Positions 1-11,248 of a DNA stretch of 64,000 nucleotides are shown one piece after another (position 1 is the stretch's first letter; the number at the start of each line of letters is the position of its first letter). The notes below the pieces were generated by a model. The model made no database searches, was not told the origin of the DNA, and saw only the letters and a list, made by a program, of their open reading frames with translations. Both the position numbers and the translations under genes were made by a program. The DNA is from Lichenostomus cassidix (lineage: Eukaryota; Chordata; Aves; Passeriformes; Meliphagidae). The stretch lies in assembly GCA_008360975.2 (NCBI GenBank), contig CM039179.1, positions 47,188,359 through 47,252,358 on the forward strand. Direction: 5' to 3'.

Positions 1-1
1 T

Positions 2-262
2 TGTCGCTGTTGAGCCGCTAGCAGAGAGAAGAATCCAGTTCTCAGTGGCAAGAAGGAAATACCTTTATTGTTTTGATTTCATCATATATAGAGAGTTTTC
101 AAAAGTCACCCAGATTGGTCAGTCAAAAACCTCCCCCTAGGCTTGATTGGCCAGGTCTGCACCGTCCAGATCTTGGGACACTGTTTTTAATAACATCCAA
201 ACCTTATCTTTATTTATAAAACACAAAAGGATTTCTCATGGGAAAGACCTGTGCTAGCCACA
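2..262 (-). mobile_element. Solo LTR of an endogenous retrovirus, family A copy 1
   Basis: This is an LTR of about 261 bp, read on the minus strand. In that orientation it starts TGTGGCTAGCACAG and ends GCGACA, giving TG...CA termini. It aligns end to end with the copies at 10548-10810 and 34671-34933. It is the most diverged of the three, with a small deletion and many substitutions near its left end, so it is probably the oldest. A poly(A) signal (AATAAA on the minus strand) lies at 64-69. The right flank is gacagt; the only left-flank base in the window is t, the last base of that hexamer, consistent with a 6-bp target-site duplication. No internal retroviral sequence adjoins on the right, so it is read as a solo LTR; the left side cannot be seen. 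Confidence 0.85.
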
Positions 263-1373
263 GACAGTATTGAGTTTTTCACCTCATAGATACAAAAGAG
301 AAGCGAGTTAACTACTACATCTCTGACAAATATATCTGTCTTCTTCTTCTCCTTAAATATAAATTGTAAGAAGTTCTGGAAGAATAGATCCAAGAGAGGC
401 AGGAAATTACTCTGATATTTAGAGCAAGTATATGGAATTGAATTTCTTCGTTTAAGGCTTCTTGCTGAAAGAACACACCCAGCAGCCCACTCTTGTTCAG
501 GTGAGTGTCCCCACTCAGAGAGAAGATCTGATCCACTGCCAGAGTATGTCAAAGGTGTTTGAGCCAAGTGAGCGTCACAAAGGGCTTTAAATGTCACAAA
601 CAATTTCTTAAGCTTTACTCATAACTCAGGAGCCAGCCAATGTGCATCAGTGTATTGCTGTCATACTTATAGCAAGAACTGCCACTTAGTCCTTCCCAAA
701 TGCCTTCATGTATTACTCTATGACCAGTTTTTGAAGCTATATGTAGACTTCCTCTTTTGATACTTATCACAGCGTCTTTTTGGTCTTTTCTCTCAAGCCA
801 TCTTGATTGCCAACATTCATGGAATGTGTCTTTGCTCCCATAGGAGGCATATGTTTGAATTTGCACTGTACAGGATCTCCCAGATATATGTTAGAGTGGT
901 GAGGTATTTTTTTGGTGTATATATACTCTATTTGTCTGTGCATATGCATGAAGCTGTGTGTGTGTTTGATGTGTATATTGTGTATATGTATTTATGTTGT
1001 GCTGGTACACACCTGGATCTCACCACTGAATGCAGATTAGGTTAGTGAGGGCACAGACTCAGCCCAGAAGAGACATAACCTGAGGTGATACAACATATAA
1101 TTCTATGAAAACCAATTAGTAATCAAATCTAGAGGCAAATTACATCAGGGATTTGTTTTGGTTTTTTTTGTTTTTTTTTTCTGGCAGGGGCCGGCCATGT
1201 ACTGGCAAATGCACAAGAAAACAAAACCTCCTGGTCACTGCTTCTGAATGATATCCCATCCATGCCCCTATTTTAGCAGAGCTGAACCAGGACATTTCTC
1301 AGGCTCCAAATTCTTGAAACAAATAGATGTTACACCATTTCAGTAACAGACAAATTCATGCTTTTCTTTTTAG
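263..1373. other. Noncoding stretch, no gene seen
   Basis: AT-rich DNA with only chance-length ORFs. It holds a TG-rich, microsatellite-like patch at about 945-1000 and a T/G-rich patch at about 1155-1185. No exon, RNA gene or transposon could be supported. Confidence 0.6.
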
Positions 1374-1586
1374 CCCAACCCTCTCAATCAACAAATGTCA
1401 GTTCCTCCTCATGCAAGTCCAAAAGTCTTGCAAGAAACACTCTACCAGTTTTCCAGCACACTGACTGAATTTTCTACACTAAATAAAAACTACTTTCAAC
1501 AGCTCACTGAAAATATTTACACAGAATTACACAGGATTAGAAGTACTGAGCTACCCAATGAAATTTCCATGCAGAATTTAATATAA
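1374..1586 (+). CDS. Candidate exon, unknown protein (low confidence)
   Basis: A clean polypyrimidine acceptor (cttttctttttag, ending at 1373) is followed at once by an open frame in phase 0 that runs 70 codons to TAA at 1584-1586. The peptide begins PNPLNQQMSVPPHASPK and continues with a Leu/Phe/Gln-rich stretch (KVLQETLYQFSSTLTEF, then NKNYFQQLTENIYTELHRI) that would form amphipathic helix. I do not recognise the family. It could be a terminal exon, or it could splice at a weak GT at 1542 in phase 1, which would keep frame with the segment starting at 1804. The same length could arise by chance. No start codon is required if it is internal; the first ATG is at 1395. Confidence 0.25.
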   Translation, partial: PNPLNQQMSVPPHASPKVLQETLYQFSSTLTEFSTLNKNYFQQLTENIYTELHRIRSTELPNEISMQNLI

Positions 1587-1803
1587 TGATTGATGATATT
1601 TGCCATCACAGACTGAGCAATAATTTGTCTTTACCATCTGGGTCATAATGACACCTGTTTATTGGCTGACAGAAGCTAAATCATACCACACTAACCACTG
1701 AGAAGCCATTTAAGTGAATCCCAACAAAGTCTGGAATAGTAAATTCTAGATAAAGACTAAGTCACTTGTAGACTTAAGTGTCTATGCAATTTTTCTTTCC
1801 CAG

Positions 1804-1967
1804 AGATAAAAATGTCTCACACTGGAGGAGCAGCCAAGCATACAAGCTCATCATCATCATCGTTTGGTGCCAGTTGCTTCAGTGGTAGAAGTACAAAAAC
1901 CTCAGAATACCCTCTTACAAGATATACTTTGCCCTGGGAAAGTTTTATTTTAATATCCCATTGTTAG
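1804..1967 (+). CDS. Candidate exon, serine-rich peptide (low confidence)
   Basis: It follows a strong acceptor (tttttctttcccag, ending at 1803). The open frame uses two bases to finish a codon, then reads ATA AAA ATG and continues 51 codons from the ATG at 1812 to TAG at 1965-1967. The peptide starts MSHTGGAAKHTSSSSSFG; the serine run comes from a short TCA repeat. It is then rich in Ser, Gly, Arg and Thr. The phase matches a possible phase-1 donor in the preceding candidate exon. No homolog is recognised. The serine run is microsatellite-like and the downstream half loses coding character, so this is an inference from splice-site context only. Confidence 0.2.
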
Positions 1968-2416
1968 AGGTTGACTATTACCCTTAAGTATGAAGCCATA
2001 GTTGCCTTCCAAAACTTTTAAAATTGATTTTATTTTTGGACACCTACTCTTAGAAAGTAGTAGCTGGCAGTCCAAGCCTAGTGACAGAATCTAGCTTCAA
2101 ATAATAGACCTGGTTCTTCCCCACAGGTCATTAGATGCCAGGAATAAGTGAATGAGGCATTTAATTAAAGAAAACTCAGTACTACATTAGGGCTAGGTCC
2201 TGGCCTCCAAAGAGCAGGATTTTGCACTGTCTCTATCCTTCACCCACACAATACAGACCTAGTTTGAAAAAGTTTTACTTTGAAAGGATGTCTACTGTGA
2301 TAGTAGAAAGAAAAATCCAGAGCAATCCATTCTGTTTAGAGTCTACATATTGTTGAATACCATTACATCAATTATTCTCTGGGTCATGAAGGTTTGTTAG
2401 TGCTTGTCATTCTTAG

Positions 2417-2665
2417 GTCACTCTTATCCCACCAGGCCTCAGATTGCATTTGATGACCAAGTCAGGTACAACTCTCATTCAGTCGCGTTTAGGGTTTATG
2501 AACAGGAATTTCCAAGCTCCACTTAAGGCAGTAGAGAGGCCAGACCCTTCAGGCAAGACTCTCAATGAGTTAAATATGGACAGAGTCTTGGAGTATCGTG
2601 TAGCAAAAAGTCTCCTCCATCTTCTGACAACCCAGGGAGACCCACAGAAATGCACAGACAGATGA
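2417..2665 (+). CDS. Candidate exon, unknown protein (low confidence)
   Basis: A short acceptor-like signal (gtcattcttag, ending at 2416) leads in phase 0 into 82 open codons ending at TGA 2663-2665. The peptide opens VTLIPPGLRLHLMTKSG and includes NELNMDRVLEYRVAKSLLHL, a plausible helix. The first ATG is at 2453. A second acceptor (cttatcccaccag) lies 19 bp further on in the same block. No domain is recognised, and no strong donor is seen before the stop. With the two segments upstream on the same strand it may belong to the 3' end of a gene lying mainly left of the window, or be noncoding. Confidence 0.18.
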   Translation, partial: VTLIPPGLRLHLMTKSGTTLIQSRLGFMNRNFQAPLKAVERPDPSGKTLNELNMDRVLEYRVAKSLLHLLTTQGDPQKCTDR

Positions 2666-5600
2666 GCCATAATTACAAGAGATTTGCAGAAAGGAACCCA
2701 CCTCAAGGGGAGATCTAAAAGTCTAAGGAGAAAAAATGTCTAGAAAAAGCAGAGAGAATGGAACATGTGTGGATACAAACGTGCAGCAAATCCACCATTT
2801 TAATGTCATTGTTATTGTTGGTTATAAGTACAAATGCAGATTTTCATTACCATGATCAGCATGAGAGCTTATTTTTATGGGAGGTCCAGGAGGCTGGAAG
2901 AGGCCTCAGGTGAATAAAGTGAATGCCCAATGACTGAAGGTGAAGCTAGCACCAAGGATGTTGCAATTTCTTAGAGGACTCTTGAGGAACCAAAATCTGA
3001 TGGCTGCTGGTGGAGAACAATAAAAATATTAATACCTTTAAAAAACTTTAGATCACAACATAAATTGATGGAAAAAAAATATGCAAAGAATAAATTGAGC
3101 CACTCTTCCCTTTTTCTCCTGTCCCACCCATATGTTTGTTCATCTTTCCCATTTCTCTTTCTTTTCCCCAGCCATCTTCACACCCTGGTCCTTGCTATCA
3201 ATATTTGGAAGGTCAATCTGCATGACTGATTGATCTTCATTTGTCCTCTTCCTTTAAGCCTTGAAAAGTCTTAAGAATTACTGGTATCATCCTAACTAAG
3301 GTGCAAAATGGCCATTTTGAAGGGCTCTTTAATAACATTAACCACAAAAAGCCAATGCAAATGTTCCAAGAGAAACTCTCCTCTCAATTTCCTGGCTGTG
3401 CCAAAAATCTCCAAACTGCTGCTACAGTAAATGGAGCATTTTACCTCTAACATATTATTTTGTGTGCAGGGAGGAAAAAATGTCTGTCATTCTTTACATT
3501 CCTTTTACTGAATTCTCAGAGTGAATTCATCTAGCTACTCCAGAAAAAAAAAGAAAAAAGGAAGGCAGGAAGTAATTTATCTTCCTTCTTGATTACATAT
3601 CTTCTATTAAAAGGGAAAGATAGAACTACAAGTTGACCTAAGTCAAGTACATGTTATTTTCTTGCCATGCATTATTGCTCTGGTTTATGTCTAGTTTGGT
3701 AAAGTTCCAAAAATCTTTCCAGAGAAAATTTTAGACTAAAATGTACTTATAATCTGTATATGTTGATTGTACGGAGATGGGAGAAAGACACATTTTCTTT
3801 GAGAAATTATAAACTTGCCTTTATTCTTGATGCATGTTTGATGTAATGAGAACTTACTTTCTGTGGTAGACTTTCCCCATTCCTAATTTGCTGTGTGAAT
3901 AGCTGATTATTTGTGCTAATTTTGTCACCATTTTGCATTAATAAAACTCAGCATACACTCCTTATTATTCCCTGGGGAAGGTGCTTTTGATTACACCATT
4001 GTCTAGTGAACATGAATATAAATAACAAAGAAGAATTGGAGACAACCAATTATTTTGGGGTTTTCCTTCTCTCTCTTTCTTTTTTTAAATTCATCAGTAA
4101 AAAGAGGAAAACAAGAAATTTGGCTTTGAAAACTTCAGATTTCCTATTAGGAGGAACAAAAGCTGTCATCAAAATATTAGATTGAGGAGTTGATTTTCTC
4201 AGCAAAAACTATAAAATTTCAACCAGCTCAACCCATCATCTCTCTACTTTTCAGAAAGAAAATATGGAAGTTGTTAGTTCATATGTAATACAAATGAAAC
4301 ATAAGTTTCCATTTATGATAAGTAAAAGATTAATTTTTCTCTTCTGCTTTTAATTCTTCTGTAATTCTGTTCCTCTTGAGCCTGTCCAAGGCCAATTGTC
4401 CACATTCCACACAATATAACTTTTTATATTTCATAAATCCAAGAATTTTTTTCCCAGGAGAAAAAGCAAAGGACATGAAGGAAAACTGATATTTTATATG
4501 TCAATCTCAAAAATAAAATTTTCCAAACAATATATTTCTTTTTGTCTTCCCCTTCACTCCAAAAAATAGAAGACTAAAATAAGCTTCTCATAGAATGTGT
4601 GTTTTGTTGAGCTAATGTATATTTTATTAATCAAAGACTGACAACATGCTTTGTCAAATGAATCTGAGACATAGCCCAATTTCCCCCATAACTCCTCTAA
4701 GAAAAAAAAAGAAAAGAGGAAAATCTTTCAAAGGGCAGTCACAGTATTTGCTATTTTGGAAAATGCAGGTTTTTTTCCTCTCTGTATCAGCAGATCCAAG
4801 AGTATTTTCCCCAGGATTACAAAAATGCAAGTCAGAACTCAGCCTGGCATCTCTGCTATAAAAAAATTGTACTAGTTCTGTCAGTATAATTTTGTGCCAC
4901 TATGTCACCTCTATGCAGTGACTAACCTGGGTATTTTCAGAAGCTATTCTAGATATTTTTTAACAGATAATGTGTACTTATCACATTATCTTCCAGCATT
5001 TTAATGTTTTTTTATCAAAAAAGTTATGAAATGTTAATATATTCATGTGCTTTTTACTTATCTGTACTCTTTTCCTTAGTGAAATGTCATTCTCAATTCA
5101 TGGTTTGAAGCTTCTGTGCAGAAAAAAATGAGCTCAGTCAAAGCTCAAACATAATGGAGTAATCAGAAAGCAAAAAGCTAATGGTTATATCCAAAGCCAT
5201 TTATTTTGTTCCCCTAAGCAATACTGCAGGCTCAGATGCATTAACCAAGGTTAAATCAAATAGTCATGATGTCTGTATGTTCAATTATGCATGGCCTGAG
5301 CCAGAGACTCCTTCTGAGCCAATCTTCCACAAAGCTATGCCAGCTTACACCTGTCAGAATCTGGCCACGTCTCAGACTATGTTATAAAAACATAGTGCCT
5401 GAATAATATGATGATGCAAAGAACACGTTTTTTTTTCTTAAAATAGCTTGAATGGAATTTTTACAGTGCCTTATTTCACAGTTTACACTGCTCTTCTGCA
5501 AGCCTTTAGTCCTCCCAAACTCTCATGTCTGTGAAGAATGGGTTACAGGTTACATCCTGAGCATTGTTCCAGTCAGTGTCTTTGGGTGTTTGACAAAAGT

Positions 5601-7173
5601 CCAACTGCCACAGCTCTTGGAGAAAAAGGATTAACTATGGAAATTTCTATAGGACATGTATTTTTAAAGAAATAATTTTAGGTGGTTATTTACATGGAAT
5701 GTGAAAATATGTCAATAAATTTATTGAAAGTGTTTTATAGGTCTCAAATTTGTTAAGCTCACAGACAGGAGCACATATTATCATCTGAAGAATTAATAAA
5801 AATGGCTTTATTAAAGACATTAGAACTGTCAATCATCTAATCACAACTATGTCACAATATCATGATTTATCTTAGAACTGAATAGATAAACAGGAGTAAG
5901 AGGAGAAACTTTTATGTTATTAAAATTTGAAGGAAGCAAATTGTGGAAAGATGTCTCAATTACCACCTCTCAGTCCGATGTTAAGATCTCAGCTTTAATC
6001 TACTAGTGATACTGTAATAGCTTGAACTGTAATTTTCATTGTTCATATAATAAGGATTTTACAATTATCACATATATCAACATAAAATAATCTTGTATTT
6101 ATAACTCTTAAAAAACACTTTTCAAAATAAAGAACTGAGGCTTTTCTCTATGCAGGTTTTTTTTTTGCTTTTTGTTTGTGTCAAAATTCCTAATTTCATA
6201 AGACAATTTTTGTTATAAAATTTTAAATGTCTCTTCAAAATAAATGAAATTATCTCCTTTTAATTTCTTGAGATACTTGATTATAAAGCTGAAGCAGAAA
6301 ACATTTTAGTTCAAATTTCTATTTATATATCCACACATAGTATTTATCCATTCATCCATTTAACTTAAATTATACATTCATATGAAACCATCCATGGCCA
6401 GCCTTGTAGCATGCAAAGGATTACTTGGGCAGTTACTTTAGCAAGGAAATATCCCCACTTAGTCTCAAGGATTAATATGCAGCATCATATTTTATTTTTC
6501 TGGTTGTTTTCAGTAAGGAAGACTTGACTACTAATTTCTCCATACATTTCAGATGCATACCTGGGTAACAAGAATAGTTGGGCTTTTTAAATTCTGCTTC
6601 ATTAACTAATTATAATTCAGAATTAATATTGTGTATTAATCCAGGAATGGGATGCCTTTTGCTACTAAACAAATAATATCTGATCCCAAGAAACATTAAG
6701 CTTTCTCTTGGAACTGTCTTTTTATGGCAAAGACATTTTACTGCCTCTGGAGAATACCATTATTAAACTCAAAATAGGCCTTAAAAATTTGAAAATACCT
6801 ATCTTTTTTACATTTTGCAATGTCCAGTTTGATATGTGGTTTTAAGATGAACTTTATCAACTGAATTCATCACTTGCAATGATGAAACTTATAATTTGTT
6901 GCTGTAAATTACTAATGTTACTTAATTTTATTAATATTACTATTAAACTCCCCTCCCAAAAATAATTAATGCATAAACTTATTTTTGAATCTCACGTTAT
7001 GTTTGCTCTCTTGCAATTTATTTTTATGAAGTCACACTTGACAACTGTCAAAATGAAAGATGAGTCTGAACCATGCTCTGTTTTCATTACATCAATATGA
7101 TTAAACTCCAAGGCAATAGTTATATCTATTCATAGGCTGTTTTGAGGGTGTTTCCCCCCAAATTATTGTAAAT
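2666..7173. other. Noncoding AT-rich stretch, nothing recognised
   Basis: About 4.5 kb with frequent stops in all frames, short A and T runs and no repeat family I could name. The few ORFs over 60 codons (for example around 4646, 5181 and 5452) are not bounded by good splice sites and resemble no protein I know. Confidence 0.6.
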
Positions 7174-7262
7174 TTCAGTATCCCAAAACTGGAAGAGATC
7201 ACAAGAAGTGCCATTCTGGACAGGTGTTTGTCCAACCTGTCCTCATGGACCTTAAAGAGAAA
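7174..7262 (-). mobile_element. Ancient CR1-type LINE fragment
   Basis: The plus-strand text carries ctggaagagatcac followed by gacaggtgtttgtccaacct. This order of motifs is characteristic of the reverse complement of the 3' region of old amniote CR1 elements. Only about 90 bp survive and divergence is high, so the element predates the LTRs in this window. Limits are approximate. Confidence 0.5.
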
Positions 7263-7983
7263 ATTTCTTGGCAGTCAGCTCCCTCTTTGCCCATCACTGC
7301 TGAAGAGCAGTACACAGTAGTGCATGTAATAGGATTACTAAAAGATCACATATATATATTGTACCTTTCTTGGTGTGATGACTCTTAGTTTCCTGGAGCC
7401 CATAATAGCATGCATTCAGAATCAAGCTGTTGCCAAAAACACTCAGTCTCCAAATAATGCCAATGTGCAGTTTACATCTCTGTTCTGCCCCAGACACCAC
7501 AATGGCTGAAAACATTTGTCATATGAGCATGTGGAAGGAGAAAAATATTCAAGTATTTTGAAACCTGTTTGTTAAGGTAACTCATTGAATTATATCCAAA
7601 TAGATACATATGAAGTTCTATAGAAACATCAATTATTCTTTAGTAGAGAAACTCTGGGAGAGAACATTATTTCCTTTTTCCTTATTTTCTCTTTTGTTCT
7701 GCAACCACATAGAATGTTAAGAAAATGCAGATGTTACCGTATCTGTCTTATGGTGGAATATATTTTTGTAGTGCTTTAGAAGCACAGAGCAGATATGTTT
7801 GTTAACATTAGGTCAAACCAGGTGTTAGCCACCAGGGAGTCACATACAAGAACATCTGAATGTGGGATGAAACACTGGGAGAGACACTGATTAGGCTTCA
7901 GTGTCCATCGCAGCTCTTTCCCCCTGAAAATGAGGCTAAGAGGAGTTCTTTTATTTTTTTATTTTAACCCCACTCTTCTGCAG
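7263..7983. other. Noncoding stretch
   Basis: AT-rich DNA with no gene or repeat recognised. A short (TA)n run lies near 7350. The final bases form the polypyrimidine tract and acceptor described for the next entry. Confidence 0.5.
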
Positions 7984-8296
7984 GATATGGATTACTACAT
8001 GGAAGCTGTAATCTCTAGATGCAGTTTCACACATCTCTACCCATTTGTCACATGCTCAGGTATTGTCCAAGAAGTGGCAATTAAACTATGCAGAGCCACG
8101 AGAGATGGAGGGAGAGATGCAATGAGGGAAAGAAGAATGTGTTTATTTGCACAAGTGTTTGTGTCCCCATGAAGGAGAATGCTATATTTTAAACTGAAGA
8201 TACTGGCTGAGTGCATGGAGCCAGCAGAACAGAAGAGAAAAAAAGGTACCCAACGCCTGAAGTGCTGCAGAACATGGGAGGAATGCAAAGGGACAG
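7984..8296 (+). ncRNA. Exon-like block between strong splice signals (speculative)
   Basis: The left edge is a strong acceptor: a long T-rich tract, then cccactcttctgcag ending at 7983. Three possible donors follow: CTCAG|GTATTG after 8059 (a 76-nt exon), a weaker AAAG|GTACCC near 8246, and the near-consensus GGACAG|GTATGT after 8296 (a 313-nt exon). In phase 0 the block reads DMDYYMEAVISRCSF onward and is open across the shorter exon, but it hits TGA about 190 nt in, so the longer form would be noncoding or terminal. I do not recognise the peptide. A long noncoding RNA exon is at least as likely as a coding one. Type and strand rest on splice signals only. Confidence 0.2.
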
Positions 8297-10070
8297 GTAT
8301 GTCAAAGTGCCCACTGTCTTTAAATATAGCAGTCAAATGCAACATCCAGACCTACTTCTTGTTTTCTCAGTGCTATTTTCAGAATTTACGCTGGTTTAGT
8401 ATGAGGCCTTTAAGCCTATTAATATCGCTGGATTATACTATCTACATTTGGCTAATGTGCATACCATATCTTTTTCTCATGGTGTTGGCTGTCTTAGCTA
8501 TGTAGACTAGATAAAATTCTTTCATTTTTGGAGTGAAACCTGTAGTTATTGTGTTAATGCAAAATTTCCTCAAGTGTGAGTCTATAATCTTCAGCAGCAA
8601 CTAAATATATGTTTAATCCTTCTACCTTTAGAAAAAAAGTATTTTCCTAATTATTTCAAGTTTCTGTTCCTTTTTAAATAATGACACAGCCTTCTTAGTC
8701 CACAATCATGATTTAAAAAAAAAGAAATTAAAATCTTCTACAGCTGCCAACTGCGCATGGCTTCTCACCTGCAAGTTCTCTTGACTAGTAGCTTTGTCAC
8801 TGTGCAAGTTATAAGTAGACACCTGAGAAAGGAAAACAGAGAACAAGAAAGAATGTTTTTTACTGTTTCAGGAAAATTTTTCCAGGACCATAATTATTAA
8901 TAAAACTGTAGGACCTGTAGACCAGGGCAATATCTTAAATTTTGGGCTAATAGTGTTGTTTCTGTCCCAGGACAAATATAATGACACTTAATTTCTGAGA
9001 AAATGCAGTTTAAAAAAAAAATTTTGCATAATCTTTGATAATTCCTCTTGGCTTTGCATTATGATATCTTGTGGCATGTCACCAACATCATTCAGTTTCC
9101 CTAAGCTCTGCAAAAAACTTAAGCAATCAAGAGGATTTGGAGTACAGTCAAGCCACAGAAGATTGTATTTCCTGGTGGAGTCACACCCAATCTGTCTGCA
9201 ACACTCAATATTTTAACAACCCTATTAGTGCTACCAATTCAAAGGCAATTTTGACCATAGCCCAACTTAGAGACAACAGCAAAAAAATATTTTGGTTACA
9301 GAAAATGAGACTTTTATTCAGGATAACTTCGTATACTACCATTTTAATGGTTTTAATTTTAGTTCTTATCCAATAAATTATCCACTACTATTATTAAAAT
9401 AATCACATACATACACTTAGATAAAACAATTGGCACATTTCTTTTTCTAGAAAGTTGGCTGCTCCAATGAATTGAGTTACAGAAGAGCTGGTGTCGTAAA
9501 AGAGAACACAGACACAGAAAGTCTAACATCAAAATAAAAAAGCAAGTTACATGCTTGTTTCCTTCAACAATGGTAAGGTCTGCTTAGTTTTTATCATAAG
9601 AATCTTTCCCCTTTTGCTAAATCTTTTTAAAATGCCATACAGGCTGGACTGCCACGGCAGTGAACTGGTAGAAGTGCTGATGTGTAGGACCATAGCAAGG
9701 ATGGAGTGAATGGTGTACCCCATGTATTCTGCCTGCAACTAGAAGTCATCAAATGGAGAAAATGTGGGACTTTGAGAGCAAATAGGGTGGCTGTGCTTGA
9801 TCTTTCCCAGGAGAGAGAAGTCTCTGTTCTACCTCACTGTCCTCCAGCTGGGTCTGACAGGAGGAGGCCTGGCCCCTGATGTGTATCCTGTCCCTCTTTC
9901 TGAGGACATATGTGGAAAAGGTGTCTGTGTGCTAAAATATACCTGTTCTGCATTGCTGATGTGTATACTATGATACAAATGAATAATTTTTCAGATATGT
10001 GAGGACAGGCCATATTATTCTTCAGATTATGCGCATTACACACTGCCTAACATCTGAACATCTTCAGTGT
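8297..10070. other. Noncoding stretch, nothing recognised
   Basis: AT-rich DNA. The open frame at 9071-9376 has no splice context or recognisable motif and is treated as chance. No repeat is identified. Confidence 0.55.
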
Positions 10071-10328
10071 TGTGCTGGTTTTGGTTGGGGTAGAGTGGCT
10101 GGTATGTGGCTGTGGTTTGGATTTGTGGCGAACACAGGGTTGATAATACAGAGATATTTTTGTTATTGATGGGCAGGACTTACATAGAGCCAAGGCCTCT
10201 TCTGCTTTTTATACTGCTATCCTGGTGAGGAAATTGCGGCTGCATGGGAAGTTGGGATTCTCCCCAGTTCTGCTGGTGGAGGAGTGAGAGAGAGGTAATT
10301 GATTGCTGGCTGGGGTCAAACCACAAGA
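10071..10328 (+). mobile_element. ERVL-type LTR with large internal deletion
   Basis: The left end (TGTGCTGGTTTTGG, then GGGGTAGAG) and the following text (GGATTTGTG, TTGATAATACAGAGAT, CAAGGCCTCTTCTGCTT) match the 5' part of a common avian ERVL-class LTR. The right end (GCTGGCTGGGGTCAAACCAC, then AAGA) matches its 3' end. The middle of the LTR, where TATA box and poly(A) signal normally sit, is missing; the junction is at roughly 10255-10285. The element is about 258 bp, against an expected 500-plus. A 5-bp direct repeat, agtgt, sits immediately outside both ends (10066-10070 and 10329-10333), the duplication length expected for ERVL. Its last bases are AGA rather than ACA, probably by point mutation. 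Confidence 0.75.
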
Positions 10329-10547
10329 AGTGTAAAAATGAAGCGCTAGAAAGCATGATCTTTAGGTCCCTCCAGAATGCACAGAGAAAAGGAAGTGTAT
10401 AGATATGGTAGCTACTTGATCTCAGTATGTTATTCAGAAGGATTTAGAGATGTTGAGGAAGAAAGCTCAAAGACTATCAATGCTGATACAGGGGAAGTAA
10501 CAAAGGATGAAATTCATATCCCATGCCTTGAAAATCAACAAGACAGG
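10329..10547. other. Short spacer between two LTRs
   Basis: 219 bp separate the ERVL-type LTR from family A copy 2. No internal retroviral sequence is recognisable, so the two are independent insertions. A 60-codon frame at 10377-10559 runs into the LTR and is taken as chance. Confidence 0.5.
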
Positions 10548-10810
10548 TGTCGCTGTTGAGCAGCTAGCAGAGTAATGAAGGCACCAGTTCTCAGTGGCAA
10601 GAAGGAATGACCTTTATTGTTTTGATTTCATCACATATATAGAGTTCTCAAAAGTCATTCAGATTGGTCAGTCAGAAGCCTTCCCCCAGGCCTGACTGGC
10701 CAGGCCTGCACTGCCCAAGTTCTGGGACACTGTTCCAATAACATCCAAACTTTATCTTTATTTATAAAACACAAGAAGAATTCTCGTGGGAAAAACCTGT
10801 GCTAGCCACA
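10548..10810 (-). mobile_element. Solo LTR, family A copy 2
   Basis: A full-length 263-bp LTR in minus orientation, bounded on the plus strand by TGTCGCTG at the left and GCCACA at the right. It differs from copy 3 at about 12 positions by hand comparison, or roughly 95% identity. The poly(A) signal on the minus strand is at 10613-10618. The flanking hexamers are gacagg (10542-10547) and gagagg (10811-10816), a 5-of-6 match that fits a 6-bp duplication with one later substitution. No gag, pol or env sequence adjoins it, so it formed by LTR-LTR recombination. Confidence 0.88.
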
Positions 10811-11208
10811 GAGAGGAAATATATTCTATCAGTCAACCACCCCAAGCTCTTAGAAGCTTCCACCATTTCCAGTAGCTTCCTTCATAGCACAGAATACCTC
10901 ACTCCCCTACATCTCTGCTTGTTCAGCATTTCCAAGCTGCTGTGTTTGACTAGAAAATCTTTGTTTTCTTCCTTGTTTTACAGAGTAATTAGACTGATCA
11001 TTTCTGAATTTTTTTAATTTAAAAGTTGCAGAGAGACATTTTTATATGTGAAGCTCATGTATTAGGAAAGCATTATAAATCCTCTAAATATAACAATGAA
11101 AATAAAAGTGAATGTACATGTATATCATAATACAATATGATTTATCTGCACAAGTAACCCACGGTAAGAAAGACTGGTAGTCTCTCAGTCTGTCTCAAAG
11201 AACTGCAA

Positions 11209-11248
11209 CTGTATACAAAGAAGAAACTGTATACAAAGAAGAAACTGT
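11209..11248. repeat. Tandem duplication, 18-bp unit, two copies
   Basis: The unit CTGTATACAAAGAAGAAA occurs twice back to back without mismatch (11209-11226 and 11227-11244), followed by the first four bases of a third copy. The perfect match suggests a recent slippage event. Confidence 0.9.
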
